A program made the position numbers and the translations under genes. The notes below the pieces were generated by a model. That model searched no databases. It worked only from the letters and a program-made list of their open reading frames with translations, and was not told the DNA's origin. Positions 5,091 through 6,647 of a stretch of 6,647 nt of DNA are shown piece after piece. The DNA is taken from assembly GCA_900770685.1 (NCBI GenBank), contig CAAGLC010000097.1, forward strand, positions 1 to 6,647, in the 5' to 3' direction. Origin of the DNA: Clostridia bacterium. Its GTDB lineage: Bacteria; Bacillota; Clostridia; Christensenellales; Borkfalkiaceae. Every line of letters begins with the position of its first letter. Position 1 is the stretch's first letter.

Positions 5091-6319
5091 GAAGACCGGT
5101 AAAAATATCATCTGTTCCACTAAAACTAAACACGGAAGTTATATCTTTTAGTGAAGATAGTGAAACTATCGTCAAAAAAAATTATTTTACGCTTACTAAA
5201 AGTTCGGATTTTTTAGCGAACGGAACGGAAATAGAAAAGATTTACTGCGTTAACGACAAAGTCTTCGTTTATTGTAAAGACAAAAAGATTTACGAACTAA
5301 CAAATCAAGGACAAACACAGGTTTTAAGTCAAACGTTTAACGATATATTCGTGGAATATACCGTTGTTGACGGTGAGTTTAGATATATGTTTTTCGATGG
5401 CGAAAAGGTTGGTTTTATAAATCCTGAACGCACTTTTTTAATCGATCAATTTAATAAAATCAGTTGCTCGCTACAAAAGGTAACCTATTTTGCAGAGGGG
5501 AACAAGATTTATATAAGGGAAAACTACAAAACGAGCGATGGACAACTAAAATACGACCAAGAAATTTGTTATTTAGACGAGTTTGGTAGTGGCGAGATTT
5601 TGGGACTATGCGCCTTAAACGACGAAATAATCGTTTTAAGAAAGAACGATATGTTCACACTAAACTTAAAAAACGAGCCGAGGGATATCGTTATAAAAAA
5701 AATAAGCACGCCGTATTTTTCTGCAAAGGAGCGTTCTTTAAGTAGTTGCGGAAATAAGGCTGTGTTCGTTTGCGAAAAGGGAAGAGTTTGTGTTTTTGAC
5801 GGAAAAAGTTTAAGTTTTTACGATACTTTTTCAAAGTTTAATATCGACGATATTATAGGCGACGCCAAGTCGAGCGGGGGAGAGTATTTAATTCAAACGA
5901 GTGTAAACGGTAAAGGTAAAGTAGTCGTGTTTGATTTAGAAGGCAAAACCTTTCACGCTCTTCAAGGTGATTACGACAAGGTGTCCGTTAACGGCGGGTA
6001 TTTTATAAACGAGCAAGGCGAAATCTTAAAACTTTGCAAAATGACGGCAACCGAAAGCATTACGACGACTGCTCAAACGGTTTTCGACTTGGGGTGTTGT
6101 GAAAAAAAGGTTATATATAAAATAACGTTAAATGCAAAAGGTAACGGGATTATGCGTGTATCGGGGGATTTCACTACTAAGGAATTTCAGATAAACGAAG
6201 GGTGCAACGAAATTTATTGCAATCTTTCGTCGAGGGAATTTGCCTTTGAATTTAACGGCGTTTCTCCCGATTTTTACACGGCGAAAGCTAAAATTACCTT
6301 TATTAAAATAGGAGGATAA
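5087..6319 (+). CDS. Tail hub/nozzle protein, beta-propeller-like (P22 gp10 position)
   Basis: A 410-aa protein likely to form the short tail tube or nozzle below the adaptor. The ATG overlaps the adaptor stop as ATGA, with GAGGAG 6 nt upstream. Residues about 50-316 consist of repeated strand-turn-strand units of the kind found in beta-propellers: 51-72 (KIYCVNDKVFVYCKDKKIY), 131-145, 172-195 (LCALNDEIIVLRKNDMFTL), 216-247, 265-292 and 300-316, so about six blades. The N-terminal 40 residues are an extended arm. Residues 325-410 are a separate beta-sandwich-like domain ending in ITFIKIGG. P22 gp10 and T7 gp12 are propeller-bearing proteins in the same place in their gene order. Thirteen cysteines in 410 residues is unusually many; two are adjacent (337-338). 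No signal peptide or membrane segment is present. The role is inferred from fold pattern and synteny, not from clear sequence identity. Confidence 0.68.
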   Translation: MRRPVKISSVPLKLNTEVISFSEDSETIVKKNYFTLTKSSDFLANGTEIEKIYCVNDKVFVYCKDKKIYELTNQGQTQVLSQTFNDIFVEYTVVDGEFRYMFFDGEKVGFINPERTFLIDQFNKISCSLQKVTYFAEGNKIYIRENYKTSDGQLKYDQEICYLDEFGSGEILGLCALNDEIIVLRKNDMFTLNLKNEPRDIVIKKISTPYFSAKERSLSSCGNKAVFVCEKGRVCVFDGKSLSFYDTFSKFNIDDIIGDAKSSGGEYLIQTSVNGKGKVVVFDLEGKTFHALQGDYDKVSVNGGYFINEQGEILKLCKMTATESITTTAQTVFDLGCCEKKVIYKITLNAKGNGIMRVSGDFTTKEFQINEGCNEIYCNLSSREFAFEFNGVSPDFYTAKAKITFIKIGG

Positions 6320-6322
6320 AAA

Positions 6323-6647
6323 ATGGGCTATCCATCACCGACAACGGTTTCACAAATGTATGAAATTTTAAAGCAAATATATTACGATTACCGATTAAAT
6401 ATAACGGAGTATCAACCGGTAAACTTAAATGACTTAAAGTTTAACAGGCTAACTTATACCGAAAAGACGGACGAAGAGTTGCGAGAAGAAGCGAGAATTT
6501 TATTTATGCCGTGGTTTCACGAACAGTTCCAATCTCGTTATAACGACGCGCAAGTAAAAATGATGGCGTTAACAGAGCAGATAAAAAAAATGGAAGAAAC
6601 TCGTCAGGAAGAACTTGATAAAGTTAGGGCTACTTTTGATAAGGAAA
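6323..6647 (+). CDS. Unrecognised phage protein with coiled coil (3'-partial)
   Basis: An open frame begins at ATG 6323, with GGAGG at 6311-6315 and a 7-nt spacer, and runs for 108 codons without a stop to the right edge. The start is well supported by this ribosome site, which overlaps the last codons of the propeller gene. The protein begins MGYPSPTTVSQMYEILKQ, continues through a Tyr- and Asn-rich region (19-47), then an acidic helix and the hydrophobic-aromatic patch ILFMPWFHEQF (59-69). From about residue 72 a charged heptad-like helix (KMMALTEQIKKMEETRQEEL) suggests a coiled coil that continues beyond the window. In P22 order the needle gp26 would come here, and internal ejection proteins follow; either is possible, as is another tail or virion protein. 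I do not recognise the family. Confidence 0.8.
   Translation, partial: MGYPSPTTVSQMYEILKQIYYDYRLNITEYQPVNLNDLKFNRLTYTEKTDEELREEARILFMPWFHEQFQSRYNDAQVKMMALTEQIKKMEETRQEELDKVRATFDKE

Noticed and set aside
1..6647. CRISPR arrays, tRNA genes, insertion sequences, attachment sites
   Set aside because: No spaced direct repeats, cloverleaf-like segments, transposase frames or long terminal repeats were seen; coding density leaves almost no room for them.

Overview
The window is a single-strand, gene-dense piece of the virion-structure module of a tailed bacteriophage or prophage. It is low-GC and A-rich by eye, uses the standard genetic code, and places strong purine-rich Shine-Dalgarno sites (GGAGG, AGGAG) 5-8 nt before nearly every start. 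One start is TTG. These traits point to a Bacillota-type host, probably an uncultured Clostridia-like bacterium; that host call is inference. No integrase, repressor, lysis, replication or host gene is visible, so lysogeny cannot be judged.

Layout from left to right, all on + : (1) the C-terminal nuclease part of the large terminase, cut by the window edge; (2) a 111-aa protein carrying a small-terminase-like motif; (3) a 615-aa portal protein starting at TTG; (4) a short 136-aa putative scaffolding protein; (5) a 389-aa HK97-fold major capsid protein with an apparent inserted beta domain; (6) a 56-nt gap holding a perfect intrinsic-terminator hairpin; (7) a 186-aa head-tail adaptor; (8) a 410-aa beta-propeller-like tail hub or nozzle protein; (9) the first 108 codons of an unrecognised coiled-coil protein running off the right edge. 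Genes 1-3 overlap one another, genes 7-8 share ATGA, and the only real non-coding DNA is the gap after the capsid gene.

The genes form one assembly line. Terminase pumps DNA through the portal into a shell built from the capsid protein around the scaffold. The adaptor and the propeller protein then close the vertex and form the short tail. The order terL, portal, scaffold, coat, adaptor, propeller is that of P22-like short-tailed phages, though the proteins look very diverged and the scaffold is much shorter.

No wholly new system is evident. The most notable details are the terminator between capsid and adaptor genes, an A/T hairpin that loops out the ribosome-binding site of the propeller gene, the small-terminase-like gene lying after terL and lacking room for a DNA-binding domain, a strong rule of C-ending codons before G that relaxes in the distal capsid gene, and a cysteine-rich propeller protein.
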